64,000 nucleotides of DNA from a virus (IMGVR_UViG_3300023049_000005:199053-263052), one strand, 5' to 3'; positions 44,424 through 51,887 are shown, numbered from the stretch's first letter. Notes: generated by a model from the sequence alone, not told the origin. Translations and numbers: made by a program.

Positions 44424-45158
44424 CTATTGTTTGATAAACTGTTTCGTCAATGTCTTTCCATCTTTGTTCAACATTAATATATAATTACCTCTAGTTAAAG
44501 AAGTAACATCGATTCTGTTGTTATTTAAATTACCTTGTTTAACCATACTACCATTGATATTAAATACACTAAAGGTAGCGTTAGAAACATCATTACTAAC
44601 ATTCAAATAGTCAGTAGTTGGATTAGGATAAATTGTAAAAGAAAGTGATTCTTTCTCAAAGCTATTATCATTAATACCTGTAGTAATACTACTTACAAAA
44701 ATAGTATCTACTGTGTGTATAATATCAACATCAACTTGATATCTACCTGCAAAAACAGTATTACTAATATTAAAATCTAATACATCACCTGATTTTAATA
44801 TTAAACTATCTTTAACTACATTAAATAGAGACATATTATTACCACTAGTGATGGTCGTAGAATTTGTATCAATAGTGAAATTATAACCGCCTCTTATATG
44901 GGTTAAGGAAAAACTCACTTTATATGAGTTATAAGTAGTAGGTATAGTTTCACTATACAGTGTAACTGCAGCCCTCATGTTCTGAACTCCACTATTATAA
45001 GCATATAGTGTATCAACTTTAGAGCTATCTTGTGTATAGTTATTGATGTTTGTATCATTAACTACCATTTGATTTGATACATCGAAAAACACAGTATCCT
45101 GAGCGTTCAATGTCGTTGCAAATAATGCAACTATTAAGATTGAGATTAACTTTTTCAT
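44424..45158 (-). CDS. secreted protein with type IX secretion C-terminal sorting domain
   Basis: The 244-residue protein begins MKKLISILIVALFATTLNAQ, a signal peptide with cleavage before Gln20. Residues about 25-165 form an all-beta domain without a known match. The last 75 residues are a classic type A sorting domain: SFTIYPNPTTDYLNVS, then FNINGSMVKQGNL, IDVTSLTRGNYILML and the final KTLTKQFIKQ. Such domains direct export through the host T9SS and are often removed at the surface. It has a host-type promoter with both boxes, so it is probably made early and placed on the cell surface. It may block adsorption of other phages. Confidence 0.9.
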   Translation of the reverse strand: MKKLISILIVALFATTLNAQDTVFFDVSNQMVVNDTNINNYTQDSSKVDTLYAYNSGVQNMRAAVTLYSETIPTTYNSYKVSFSLTHIRGGYNFTIDTNSTTITSGNNMSLFNVVKDSLILKSGDVLDFNISNTVFAGRYQVDVDIIHTVDTIFVSSITTGINDNSFEKESLSFTIYPNPTTDYLNVSNDVSNATFSVFNINGSMVKQGNLNNNRIDVTSLTRGNYILMLNKDGKTLTKQFIKQ

Positions 45159-45193
45159 TGTTTTTAGTTTTAGTTATTATTGTTTTGTTGGTA

Positions 45194-45223
45194 CAAATAT
45201 ACGAATACTTTTTAAATAAACAA
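45194..45223 (-). promoter_or_regulatory. Bacteroidota-type promoter, -33 TTG and -7 TATATTTG
   Basis: On the minus strand TTG (45221-45223) and TATATTTG (45194-45201) are 19 nt apart, and the T9SS cargo gene starts 35 nt downstream. A second TATATTTG at 45277-45284 on the same strand may be a tandem promoter. Confidence 0.65.
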
Positions 45224-45318
45224 GCTTTTCTGTAAAAAAAATTATTCTTATATTAAATCCTTGTTTTAGTTCAGCACAAATATAAGAAAACTTTTATATA
45301 CAATCAACTATAATTAAT

Positions 45319-45705
45319 ATGATATTATTTAATGAAGAATACGACTTAGAAAAAAAGAAGTCATTAATAAAAGAACATAACCAAAGGTATTATAATGCAG
45401 TTTATATAGACATACCTGATTATGTTATAAGTAAAATATTCTTTTTAACTAATACTATAAATATCAATAATAAGGGTGTAGATAACGTAACTATGTATTC
45501 TATATCAGAATTAACAGAGGAATTTTTAAAAGATAAGATCATTTTTTTCAATAAATTAACACTTGAGCCATTTAATTATCATATAAATAATGATCCTGTT
45601 GTATTACATGGTAATATTTATAATAGAAGTCAATATATGGATTTACCCATTTATCAAAAATATTTAGTAGAGAAGAGAGAACTTTATATTAAAGATTGTC
45701 TTTAA
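45319..45705 (+). CDS. hypothetical protein, 128 aa
   Basis: The protein (MILFNEEYDLEKKKSLIKEH) has a helical, strongly charged N-terminus and a mixed middle (VDNVTMYSISELTEEFLKDK). No motif is recognised. It converges with the J-domain gene and overlaps it by 17 nt. The upstream gap of 160 bases to the T9SS gene holds two host-type promoter boxes directed the other way. Its own promoter is not obvious. Confidence 0.55.
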   Translation: MILFNEEYDLEKKKSLIKEHNQRYYNAVYIDIPDYVISKIFFLTNTININNKGVDNVTMYSISELTEEFLKDKIIFFNKLTLEPFNYHINNDPVVLHGNIYNRSQYMDLPIYQKYLVEKRELYIKDCL

Positions 45706-46228
45706 TATAAAGTTCTATTATAGCTTCTTTTTCTTTATCTGTATTAGAAATATTCCATTGCCAAGCATAGCTACATTCGATGAAATCTATACTAGCTTTT
45801 ATTTTATTGATTTTTTCTTTAATTAAATTAGTATCATCTTCTTTGAACTCAAAGTCAATCTTCAAATCATTACATATTAGATATAATGATAGTATATCAT
45901 TGTTTTTATAGTGTTCACTTGCTCTAAGATAATATTCAGAAAGATCTTCTGTTACATCAGGGTGTGTTTTCTTAGCTATTTTACGAAATACATCTTTTGC
46001 TTTTTGGTCAATATTCTTCTTTAGTTTAAGTTTGCCTAGATCTATTCTTTTATTAGTAGAACTATCATCCGCTATCCTAATATCTTCTCTTTGTTCGATT
46101 GTTTTCCCTATCTGTTGAATGAATTTTTGATTCGCTTCATCCATACACTCTTGTTTATATTCTAAATCAGCATTCAAATAGTCTAATTCTTTAAACAGTT
46201 TGTTTACTTCTAGGGTTTTCTTGTCCAT
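45689..46228 (-). CDS. J-domain-like co-chaperone, 179 aa
   Basis: The central part has the J-domain core VFRKIAKKTHPDVTEDLSEY with an intact His-Pro-Asp, flanked by helices; the next helix reads ASEHYKNNDILSLYLICN, as in phage J-proteins. An N-terminal coiled-coil-like helix of about 60 residues (LFKELDYLNADLEYKQECMD) precedes it. HPD is needed to stimulate DnaK, so the protein likely redirects host Hsp70. Zinc and C-terminal DnaJ domains are missing. Confidence rests on HPD and its helices. Confidence 0.7.
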   Translation of the reverse strand: MDKKTLEVNKLFKELDYLNADLEYKQECMDEANQKFIQQIGKTIEQREDIRIADDSSTNKRIDLGKLKLKKNIDQKAKDVFRKIAKKTHPDVTEDLSEYYLRASEHYKNNDILSLYLICNDLKIDFEFKEDDTNLIKEKINKIKASIDFIECSYAWQWNISNTDKEKEAIIELYIKDNL

Positions 46229-46263
46229 TAAAATGAGATATATTTATTAATATATATAATAAT

Positions 46264-46707
46264 ATGAAACGTACTATAAATAATTTCGAAAATTGGGTAA
46301 CAATAAATGAAGAAGGCGGTGCTGCAGGTGGTGGCGCAGGCGCAGGAGCAGCAGGTGGTGGAACAGGTGCAGGAGTAGCATCAGGTTCAGGATCAGGTGA
46401 TGCTTCGGCAGGAACGACTCCTGTATCAACAGGTGGGGTAGCTTACTTCAACCAAGGATCTGTTGATGGAATGGGTGCTGTTAAAAATTCAACAGTTTCT
46501 CCCGTACCAGGCTCACCAAAAGAGAGTGAAGCAGGATCAGGTGATGTATCATTACCCGCATTTACTTTTACTAAAGACACAGGTATAACAGGAAATAAGT
46601 TCCACAAAATGGGTAAAGTAAAAGTTGATATGGGTACAATCAAAAAGATAAAAGATAAAGTAGGTCTAGGTAAAGTTAAATCTTTCGAAGACTTCTTAAA
46701 TAAATAA
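46264..46707 (+). CDS. Gly/Ala-rich capsid-targeting-like protein, 147 aa
   Basis: The protein opens MKRTINNFENWVTINEEGG, part of the recurring set. A long Gly/Ala/Ser-rich linker (about 20-60: GGGAGAGAAGGGTGAG) follows, then a Pro/Ser/Gly-rich middle and a basic C-terminus ending VKSFEDFLNK, which repeats the S-F-x-x-F-L theme. It looks like a disordered internal head protein. An AT box lies a few bases upstream. The next gene of the same type starts 10 nt later. Confidence 0.65.
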   Translation: MKRTINNFENWVTINEEGGAAGGGAGAGAAGGGTGAGVASGSGSGDASAGTTPVSTGGVAYFNQGSVDGMGAVKNSTVSPVPGSPKESEAGSGDVSLPAFTFTKDTGITGNKFHKMGKVKVDMGTIKKIKDKVGLGKVKSFEDFLNK

Positions 46708-46717
46708 TTAAAGTAAT

Positions 46718-47482
46718 ATGAGATTTGTAAAAAAATATGATAAATTCTTAGAAAGTTATTCAGAAGATATCGATGAAGTAATGGATGATAAAGATAACGA
46801 ATACGTTCTAATAGAAAATGGTGAAGTAAACTCAGCGTTTGAAACAGTAGAAACAGCATTCGAATACTTAGCTGATATGTTAGAAGACAAAAAGCAATTA
46901 GATATTGATCAAAAAGAAGAATTTTTAGAAATCACTAAAGAAGAATTGGGTAAACTAGATTCTGAAATCATATTACAAGAAGAGATAGATTTCGTATTAA
47001 ACTTCATATTAGATCGTTTTAATATAGTAGAACCTTTTGAAATCAAAGCTAGAATAGAAATAGAAGATACTCCAATAGATGATACTATCGATACAGAACT
47101 AGAAGAACTATTAGGAGAAAGTAAAGAATATTTAATATTCTCATCTGATGGGAAAGAATTAGATGGTTTTGATAGTAAAGAAGAAGCAGATGATTTTAAA
47201 GAAGAATATGATAAAGTCTATAACAGTTGTAAAGTAGTTCATAAAGATGATATGATTAAAGAATCTGTTTTATCCGAGAGAGGTTGTGATTGTGAAGATT
47301 GTGAATGCCATAAAACAGGATTGTGTTCATGTGGATCAGATTGTAGTTGTACTAAATGTAAGTTAATTAAAGTACATATGCGTCATTGTAACCAAGGAGA
47401 TTTTGAAGATTCTTGTAAGTATGGTGATCCTAATTGCCCTATGTTAAACCAAGAGCAAGAAGAAGATACTTTTTCAAAGTAA
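46718..47482 (+). CDS. acidic capsid-targeting-like protein with Cys-rich C-terminal module
   Basis: The 254-residue protein begins MRFVKKYDKFLESYSED, one of the clearest members of the recurring set. Residues 20-180 are strongly acidic and helical. After about residue 185 comes a dense Cys module (CDCEDCECHKTG, then CSCGSDCSCTKC) with nine Cys in about 30 residues and three more near the end, like a metallothionein or iron-sulfur site. A packaged acidic protein with a metal cluster is unusual. Its stop overlaps that of the convergent patatin gene by 9 nt. Confidence 0.7.
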   Translation: MRFVKKYDKFLESYSEDIDEVMDDKDNEYVLIENGEVNSAFETVETAFEYLADMLEDKKQLDIDQKEEFLEITKEELGKLDSEIILQEEIDFVLNFILDRFNIVEPFEIKARIEIEDTPIDDTIDTELEELLGESKEYLIFSSDGKELDGFDSKEEADDFKEEYDKVYNSCKVVHKDDMIKESVLSERGCDCEDCECHKTGLCSCGSDCSCTKCKLIKVHMRHCNQGDFEDSCKYGDPNCPMLNQEQEEDTFSK

Positions 47483-48412
47483 TTCGTAACTATTATTCTT
47501 ACCGTCAATTAAATAAGAGACACATTCTTTATTCTCTGCATATTTATACCCCGCTTCCCACCATTTTTCGGATAACTCTTTATCAAATATTAAAGCATTA
47601 TTAGTAAGTCTTTTATTTAAGTAATGAAAGTTTATTTGTATTTTCTTAGTAGCATGATGTGCTAAATACCCTATGTCAATTTGATGATCTTTAATTTTAT
47701 TCATCATTAGTAATAGTAATTTTATCTGATAATGTAATATATTTCTAATATGCTCAATAGCCCAATCTGTTTTTTCTTTATCTAGTACGATTACATCTAT
47801 TATATCATTCTTATCCAAGATAGCTTGTTTAATTGGAACTTGTGTTGAAACACCACCATCAGTATAATGACATCCGTTTATTTCAGGTAAACTCATAAAA
47901 GGAGGCGCACAAGTAGATGCCCACATCCAATCACAAAATTCTTCATAGGTATAATCCTTTAAATCCTTTTCTTCAGGCATACCTGTTGACATATTAGTAA
48001 CTACGATCAATATTTTTTTACCACTGTTGATCAGATCAATATAATTATCTTTTGTGAAAAATTTAGGAATTGTGTGTGTCCTTAACTTTGTAGTATCCCC
48101 CAAAGCAATCTGTTTATTGATAATAATATTCTTAAATATATTCCAATAGTTTACACCATAGATATAAATACCATTACTTTGTTTTTCGATTTTAAACGGA
48201 TTAATTGAGAATATATCATCCATTGTAATAGATGAAAACGCTGTCTTTAATTTGTTGTAATTATTAGTAGCCGCAAAAGGAATTAAAAGAGATCCTATAG
48301 ATGAACCATATAAATTATCATAAGTTATTCCGTTTCTAATATAATATTCTATAATCCCACCTGCGTAAGCTCCCTTAGACCCACCGACACTTATAACTAG
48401 ACCTCTCTTCAT
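47474..48412 (-). CDS. patatin-like phospholipase
   Basis: The 312-residue protein has the full patatin active site: oxyanion loop GGSKGAYAGG (10-19), GSSIGS (36-41) with the nucleophile Ser38, and TDGGVSTQVPI with the catalytic Asp185. The core is complete; the C-terminal 90 residues are helical and aromatic. It should hydrolyse membrane phospholipids at the ester bond. No signal peptide is present, so it acts from the cytoplasm, perhaps in lysis or membrane remodelling. A palindromic AT box overlaps the upstream terminator region. Confidence 0.87.
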   Translation of the reverse strand: MKRGLVISVGGSKGAYAGGIIEYYIRNGITYDNLYGSSIGSLLIPFAATNNYNKLKTAFSSITMDDIFSINPFKIEKQSNGIYIYGVNYWNIFKNIIINKQIALGDTTKLRTHTIPKFFTKDNYIDLINSGKKILIVVTNMSTGMPEEKDLKDYTYEEFCDWMWASTCAPPFMSLPEINGCHYTDGGVSTQVPIKQAILDKNDIIDVIVLDKEKTDWAIEHIRNILHYQIKLLLLMMNKIKDHQIDIGYLAHHATKKIQINFHYLNKRLTNNALIFDKELSEKWWEAGYKYAENKECVSYLIDGKNNSYELL

Positions 48413-48427
48413 TAATTTATATATAAA

Positions 48428-48457
48428 TTAATGTTTAGTTTGTCTGATAAACATTAA
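48428..48457 (-). terminator. hairpin at the stop of the 48454 gene
   Basis: On the minus strand TTAATGTTTA and TAAACATTAA make a perfect 10-bp stem with a 10-nt loop, followed by TTTATATATAAATT, which also looks like the AT box for the patatin gene. Terminator and promoter therefore overlap. Confidence 0.5.
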
Positions 48458-49236
48458 ATAAAAACCATATTCCCGTTCTTATAATGAACAAATTCTTTAC
48501 CTAACATCTCAGCCCATTCTTCCTTAGTGGCAGTCTGTTTTCCAAAGACTGTTGTGTTATCTGCACACCACTCACATAGGTCTTCTAAATTATCAAACAC
48601 AGGGGATTTAGGAGAACCCTCACTTGTTGTTTCCCATAATTGAAATCCTTCACCCTTTGGTGGATCAGTTGATTCCCATTCTTCGTATAAGTTTTTAGAT
48701 TCTTCACTATCCCATACTACACCTTCACCATCACAAATTTCACATAGTCCATATACTCCAATGTCCTTAGCTCTCGCCTTCACACAAATATGCATATTAA
48801 TACCATCATGTCCCATTCCTTCTCTGTTCCATTTATTTACTTCATCAGGCGTAGGTATATATCCATTGTTATAAGGAAGCCAACTGTTACCACCGTTTTT
48901 TACCTTTTCTTCTACCTCTTTCTTTTGTTCCTCATTTAAAGGAACTCTTGTGAAGTCCATTAACCTACCTGATTCTAATAGAGCATTAATTTCAACTTCC
49001 GTGATATTATTAGAATGTGCTAATTTATTATACCTTCTACCATTACCAAGATATTCCCAATCTTGTTCATCGAATGAATACCATTCTTCTGATATCTTTT
49101 TAGTTTCTTTATTATATCCCGATTGGTCACAAGATATACAATCCACGGCTGTATATAGTGGATTTAAATATCCTTTCCATTTTTTACCTAATTCCCAATC
49201 GAAATCCATTGGTACTCTTTTTAATTCTCTACCCAT
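48454..49236 (-). CDS. Zn-binding phage protein, MGRELKRVPxDFDW family, 260 aa
   Basis: I choose the ATG at 49236 because it gives the conserved start MGRELKRVPMDFDWELGKKW; further upstream the frame overlaps smpB. Two Cys pairs, CISCDQSG and CEICDGEGVVW, are of the CxxCxGxG zinc-knuckle type, and a third cluster is at CEWCADN. I recall similar proteins with this opening in many unrelated phages, without a known function. It abuts smpB, with 1 nt between the smpB stop and this ATG, and ends in a hairpin. A role in RNA or translation is only guilt by association. Confidence 0.65.
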   Translation of the reverse strand: MGRELKRVPMDFDWELGKKWKGYLNPLYTAVDCISCDQSGYNKETKKISEEWYSFDEQDWEYLGNGRRYNKLAHSNNITEVEINALLESGRLMDFTRVPLNEEQKKEVEEKVKNGGNSWLPYNNGYIPTPDEVNKWNREGMGHDGINMHICVKARAKDIGVYGLCEICDGEGVVWDSEESKNLYEEWESTDPPKGEGFQLWETTSEGSPKSPVFDNLEDLCEWCADNTTVFGKQTATKEEWAEMLGKEFVHYKNGNMVFI

Positions 49237-49237
49237 T

Positions 49238-49687
49238 TTAGTTGTGTTTAATATCTCTTTCTGCTTGTCGATCAATGTCTTTACTTTTAATAGAATCTTT
49301 CTTATCATATAATTTCTTACCCTTACCAACCCCAATTTCTAATTTAGCCCAATTGTTAACGATCAGTAATTTAATAGGAATTAATGAATATCCTTTTTCT
49401 TCTATTTTTTTAGTTATCTTCTTAATCTCTTGTTTAGTAAGTAATAGTTTCCTCTCTCTTGTTTCATCGTGTTTTTCACCAAACTTATACTCTTTGATAT
49501 ACATATTCTTAACATATATTTCCCCGTCATTAATTATACAGAAAGACTCTTTGATAGAGCATGATCCTTCCCTAACACTTTTTATTTCAGTACCTAATAT
49601 TCTAAGACCTGCAACAAAAGTTTCCCCTATCTCATAATTGAAATAAGCTTTCTTATTGTTTACTATTGTTTCTATTTTCTTTGACAT
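49238..49687 (-). CDS. smpB: SsrA-binding protein SmpB
   Basis: From the ATG at 49687 the protein has 149 residues, normal for SmpB. It starts MSKKIETIVNNKKAYFNYEI and contains GLRILGTEIKSVREGSCSIKES, YIKEYKFGEKHDETRERKLLL and the ring-binding segment VGKGKKLYDKKDSIKSKDIDRQ near the end. SmpB carries tmRNA to stalled ribosomes. The positively charged C-terminal tail is present. No tmRNA gene was seen in the window. A phage copy could steer trans-translation during infection. The longer frame to 49711 would begin in the upstream gene. Confidence 0.93.
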   Translation of the reverse strand: MSKKIETIVNNKKAYFNYEIGETFVAGLRILGTEIKSVREGSCSIKESFCIINDGEIYVKNMYIKEYKFGEKHDETRERKLLLTKQEIKKITKKIEEKGYSLIPIKLLIVNNWAKLEIGVGKGKKLYDKKDSIKSKDIDRQAERDIKHN

Positions 49688-49697
49688 ATTAATATAG

Positions 49698-50018
49698 TTA
49701 AATGCTATCAATAAGTTTATCTCTGAGTTCAGCTTTAATTAAGTTTACTATTTTTTCTTTATTTCTTCTATATAAGTAAACAGTAATAGTTTCTAATTTG
49801 AAATCATTCAGATCTAATTTTTCTAAATCTAATATGATATAACGCAAAAATCCATCAGGTGATACTCTCCTTTCATGATAAGCATTACCCTTTAATAAAG
49901 ATCTATCTTGATATAATAATTTCTTCATTAGTTTTTCATTACCAATAGAATTACCTTCCTTGTCTTTTAATATACTAGGATTATTTAGTAAATCTCTTAT
50001 TACTATAAAGTCGCTCAT
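49698..50018 (-). CDS. ELRD-tail family protein A, 106 aa
   Basis: The protein starts MSDFIVIRDLLNNPSILK and ends LIKAELRDKLIDSI. The next upstream gene starts MNFILIKDIYNNPTIVK and ends TIELRDSFIDSL, so the two are tandem paralogs. A third copy lies at 53056 and a decayed one at 53459. The fold seems alpha/beta with no known motif. It overlaps the neighbour by 4 nt and precedes smpB by 10 nt. Function unknown. Confidence 0.65.
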   Translation of the reverse strand: MSDFIVIRDLLNNPSILKDKEGNSIGNEKLMKKLLYQDRSLLKGNAYHERRVSPDGFLRYIILDLEKLDLNDFKLETITVYLYRRNKEKIVNLIKAELRDKLIDSI

Positions 50019-50332
50019 AAGCTATCAATAAAAGAATCCCTCAATTCAATAGTAACCATCTTCTTTATTTCTTCATTGTCTATAAAGATATAATCAATTA
50101 TATCAATATCAGACATCATAATAAATTTTTGATTTAAATCGATAACTAAGTATTTATTTATATAATATTCAATAATTTGACCATGTTTTATAACATCATC
50201 AATACCGAAATGAGTTCCGCTATCATATTGAATTAATCTCTTTATAAAATCAATATTACCCCTATTCTCATTGTTTTTATACTTAACAATAGTTGGGTTA
50301 TTATATATATCCTTAATCAGAATAAAATTCAT
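50015..50332 (-). CDS. ELRD-tail family protein B, 105 aa
   Basis: This is the paralog and coupled upstream neighbour of the 49698 gene, sharing the start FILIKDIYNNPTIVK-type segment and the ELRDSFIDSL tail. The ATG is exactly 4 nt after a minus-strand TATCTTTG box, placing it in the predicted leaderless early class. It therefore heads an early operon that reaches smpB. Function unknown. Confidence 0.65.
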   Translation of the reverse strand: MNFILIKDIYNNPTIVKYKNNENRGNIDFIKRLIQYDSGTHFGIDDVIKHGQIIEYYINKYLVIDLNQKFIMMSDIDIIDYIFIDNEEIKKMVTIELRDSFIDSL

Positions 50333-50336
50333 AATA

Positions 50337-50344
50337 CAAAGATA
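50337..50344 (-). promoter_or_regulatory. TATCTTTG box, exactly 4 nt before ATG 50332
   Basis: On the minus strand TATCTTTG fits TAnnTTTG and four bases separate it from the ATG. It would drive the ELRD pair, smpB and the zinc-binding gene. Confidence 0.55.
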
Positions 50345-50350
50345 AGAAAA

Positions 50351-51076
50351 TTATATCATATTATCAGCTTTTAACTCTCTGTATAATTCTTCTTCTGTTT
50401 TACAATTAGAATAATTTAACTTATAATGTTTTTTCATTTTTCGAATAACTCCTTTGATTCCCTTATGGTCTTTTAATAAAGCTTTAAATTCTTCATCACT
50501 TTCCCAAGTATCATCTTTCCCAATAGTAGTAGTGATTTCTTGGTCGAATTCAAATTGGTATAATTCGTCTATTTTAGTTATCCAATTTATTTTAGTATAA
50601 TAAATATGGTCATCTATATTTAAAGCTATATTACCTTCCTTATCTATAGATAGGGGGGTATATGCTTTATTTTTATCGTGTTCGGGATAATCATGGATAT
50701 ATTCTACATATATCTTCTTTCCGTCCATTATAAGCTCTGCTATTTCTTCCTCTGCTACTGATTCTAATTTCATTAGGTTAGGAATTAAATCGACATGATA
50801 TCTCGATCCTAATTTAATTATAGTTGGGATAATAACAATTGAAGCGGGTAATACTAATAATGTGCTTATACCTAATAATTTTAAGATATCAAGAACTTGA
50901 TCTCTAAAATAGTTTACTTCTTCTTGTGATATTGGTATTCTGTTCAGAAACTTCATTATTATATTTCTCAAATCTCCTTTATCTTTTATCTCTTTTTTAA
51001 GAGTAACAAGGAATTTTTGGATATATTTTTTTCGATTTTCTTTAGAAAATTTATTTAAATTGGAAAGATATTTCAT
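50351..51076 (-). CDS. membrane protein with capsid-targeting-like N-terminus, LETM1-like segment
   Basis: The 241-residue protein starts MKYLSNLNKFSKENRKKY, a basic variant of the recurring peptide, followed by helical segments. LLGISTLLVLPASIVIIPTIIKLG (about 88-111) is a strong membrane helix with two Pro. Together with the RNIIMKFLNRIPIS region it resembles LETM1-type proteins. The C-terminal half is soluble. The ATG is 4 nt after a TTAATATATA box. An injected membrane protein could alter the host envelope. The LETM1 link is weak. Confidence 0.5.
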   Translation of the reverse strand: MKYLSNLNKFSKENRKKYIQKFLVTLKKEIKDKGDLRNIIMKFLNRIPISQEEVNYFRDQVLDILKLLGISTLLVLPASIVIIPTIIKLGSRYHVDLIPNLMKLESVAEEEIAELIMDGKKIYVEYIHDYPEHDKNKAYTPLSIDKEGNIALNIDDHIYYTKINWITKIDELYQFEFDQEITTTIGKDDTWESDEEFKALLKDHKGIKGVIRKMKKHYKLNYSNCKTEEELYRELKADNMI

Positions 51077-51080
51077 AGAG

Positions 51081-51090
51081 TATATATTAA
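51081..51090 (-). promoter_or_regulatory. TTAATATATA box, exactly 4 nt before ATG 51076
   Basis: On the minus strand the order is TTAATATATA, CTCT, ATG. It lies back to back with the plus-strand host-type box at 51095, so late and early promoters are paired here. Confidence 0.55.
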
Positions 51091-51094
51091 ATCA

Positions 51095-51102
51095 TATATT
51101 TG
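51095..51102 (+). promoter_or_regulatory. Bacteroidota-type -7 box TATATTTG before the PncC-like gene
   Basis: TATATTTG ends 36 nt before the ATG at 51139. The TTG that could open a longer frame at 51100 is part of this box, which is why I reject that start. Confidence 0.5.
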
Positions 51103-51138
51103 TCAAAAATAAATATAAATTTAAATTATTATATTATA

Positions 51139-51603
51139 ATGTTGAACCTTTTTACTCTCCTAAAAGATAATGACTACAAATTATCCGTAGCAGAAAGTTG
51201 TACAGGTGGAAACCTACAAGCGTTTATTACATCTAGAAGTGGAGCAAGTGAAGTCTTTAGGGGTGGAATTACTTGTTACACAATTGATCAGAAGGTGAAA
51301 CATTTAGGTGTGGATTGGGATTTAGCAGAAGAAGTTGATTGTGTATCATTGGAAGTAGCGGATCAAATGGCACTAGGTTGTGTTAAAATGTTTGGCACTG
51401 AGGTAGCGGCATCGACTACAGGGTATATTGAGAAGTATCTTTATTACTCTATTGTGATTAATGGTGTGGTTGAAGTTAATGGGGAAATTGATCTAAGTAA
51501 TTATAAAAATAGAAGGGAAGCACAACAAGTAGCTTCGATTGATATTATTAATGTCTTAGAAAAAACATTAGAAAGTATATACAGTCCGAATAATATTATA
51601 TAA
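51139..51603 (+). CDS. CinA-type nicotinamide nucleotide amidase (PncC-like)
   Basis: From the ATG at 51139 the protein has 154 residues, typical of the stand-alone CinA C-terminal domain. It contains KLSVAESCTGGNLQAFIT with the catalytic Ser-Cys-T-G-G segment, GASEVFRGGITCYT, the TID-K motif and the A-S-T-T-G-Y strand. PncC removes the amide of NMN to give nicotinate mononucleotide in NAD recycling. With the Nudix hydrolase it points to control of NAD or ADP-ribose during infection. A host-type box is 36 nt upstream. Confidence 0.85.
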   Translation: MLNLFTLLKDNDYKLSVAESCTGGNLQAFITSRSGASEVFRGGITCYTIDQKVKHLGVDWDLAEEVDCVSLEVADQMALGCVKMFGTEVAASTTGYIEKYLYYSIVINGVVEVNGEIDLSNYKNRREAQQVASIDIINVLEKTLESIYSPNNII

Positions 51604-51605
51604 TT

Positions 51606-51615
51606 TTTATATATA
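51606..51615 (+). promoter_or_regulatory. TTTATATATA box, exactly 4 nt before ATG 51620
   Basis: The order is TTTATATATA, ATAG, ATG. The box lies just after the PncC-like stop. Confidence 0.5.
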
Positions 51616-51619
51616 ATAG

Positions 51620-51886
51620 ATGAAACAAAACATTAAACTATTTGAACAATTTAATATGGAAAATGTTATAAGCCCGATGTTCTTAGAAACATTAAATGAT
51701 AATGAGATAAAAGAATATTTCGATGCTGAGAATATAGATGATTTATCTGATTATGGGAGCTTGGGTGTTATAAAAAATTTCCTAAATAAGAAAAGAGGAC
51801 TAGGTTCGTTAGGATCATACATAAATGGTATTGAAAATCATTTAATGTCGATTGTATACGATAGATGGTCAAAAAACATAAAATAA
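51620..51886 (+). CDS. capsid-targeting-like small protein, 88 aa
   Basis: The protein opens MKQNIKLFEQFNMENV, a member of the recurring set. The rest is an acidic helical segment (LNDNEIKEYFDAENIDDLSD) and a basic tail (NKKRGLGSLGSYINGIENHL). The gene is 1 nt upstream of the CCA-adding-like gene, so the two are co-transcribed, and both begin with related peptides. Function unknown. Confidence 0.65.
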   Translation: MKQNIKLFEQFNMENVISPMFLETLNDNEIKEYFDAENIDDLSDYGSLGVIKNFLNKKRGLGSLGSYINGIENHLMSIVYDRWSKNIK

Positions 51887-51887
51887 G

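Noticed and set aside
51100-51138. TTG start for the CinA-like gene
   Set aside because: The TTG is part of the TATATTTG box, and the ATG at 51139 matches the usual start of the domain.
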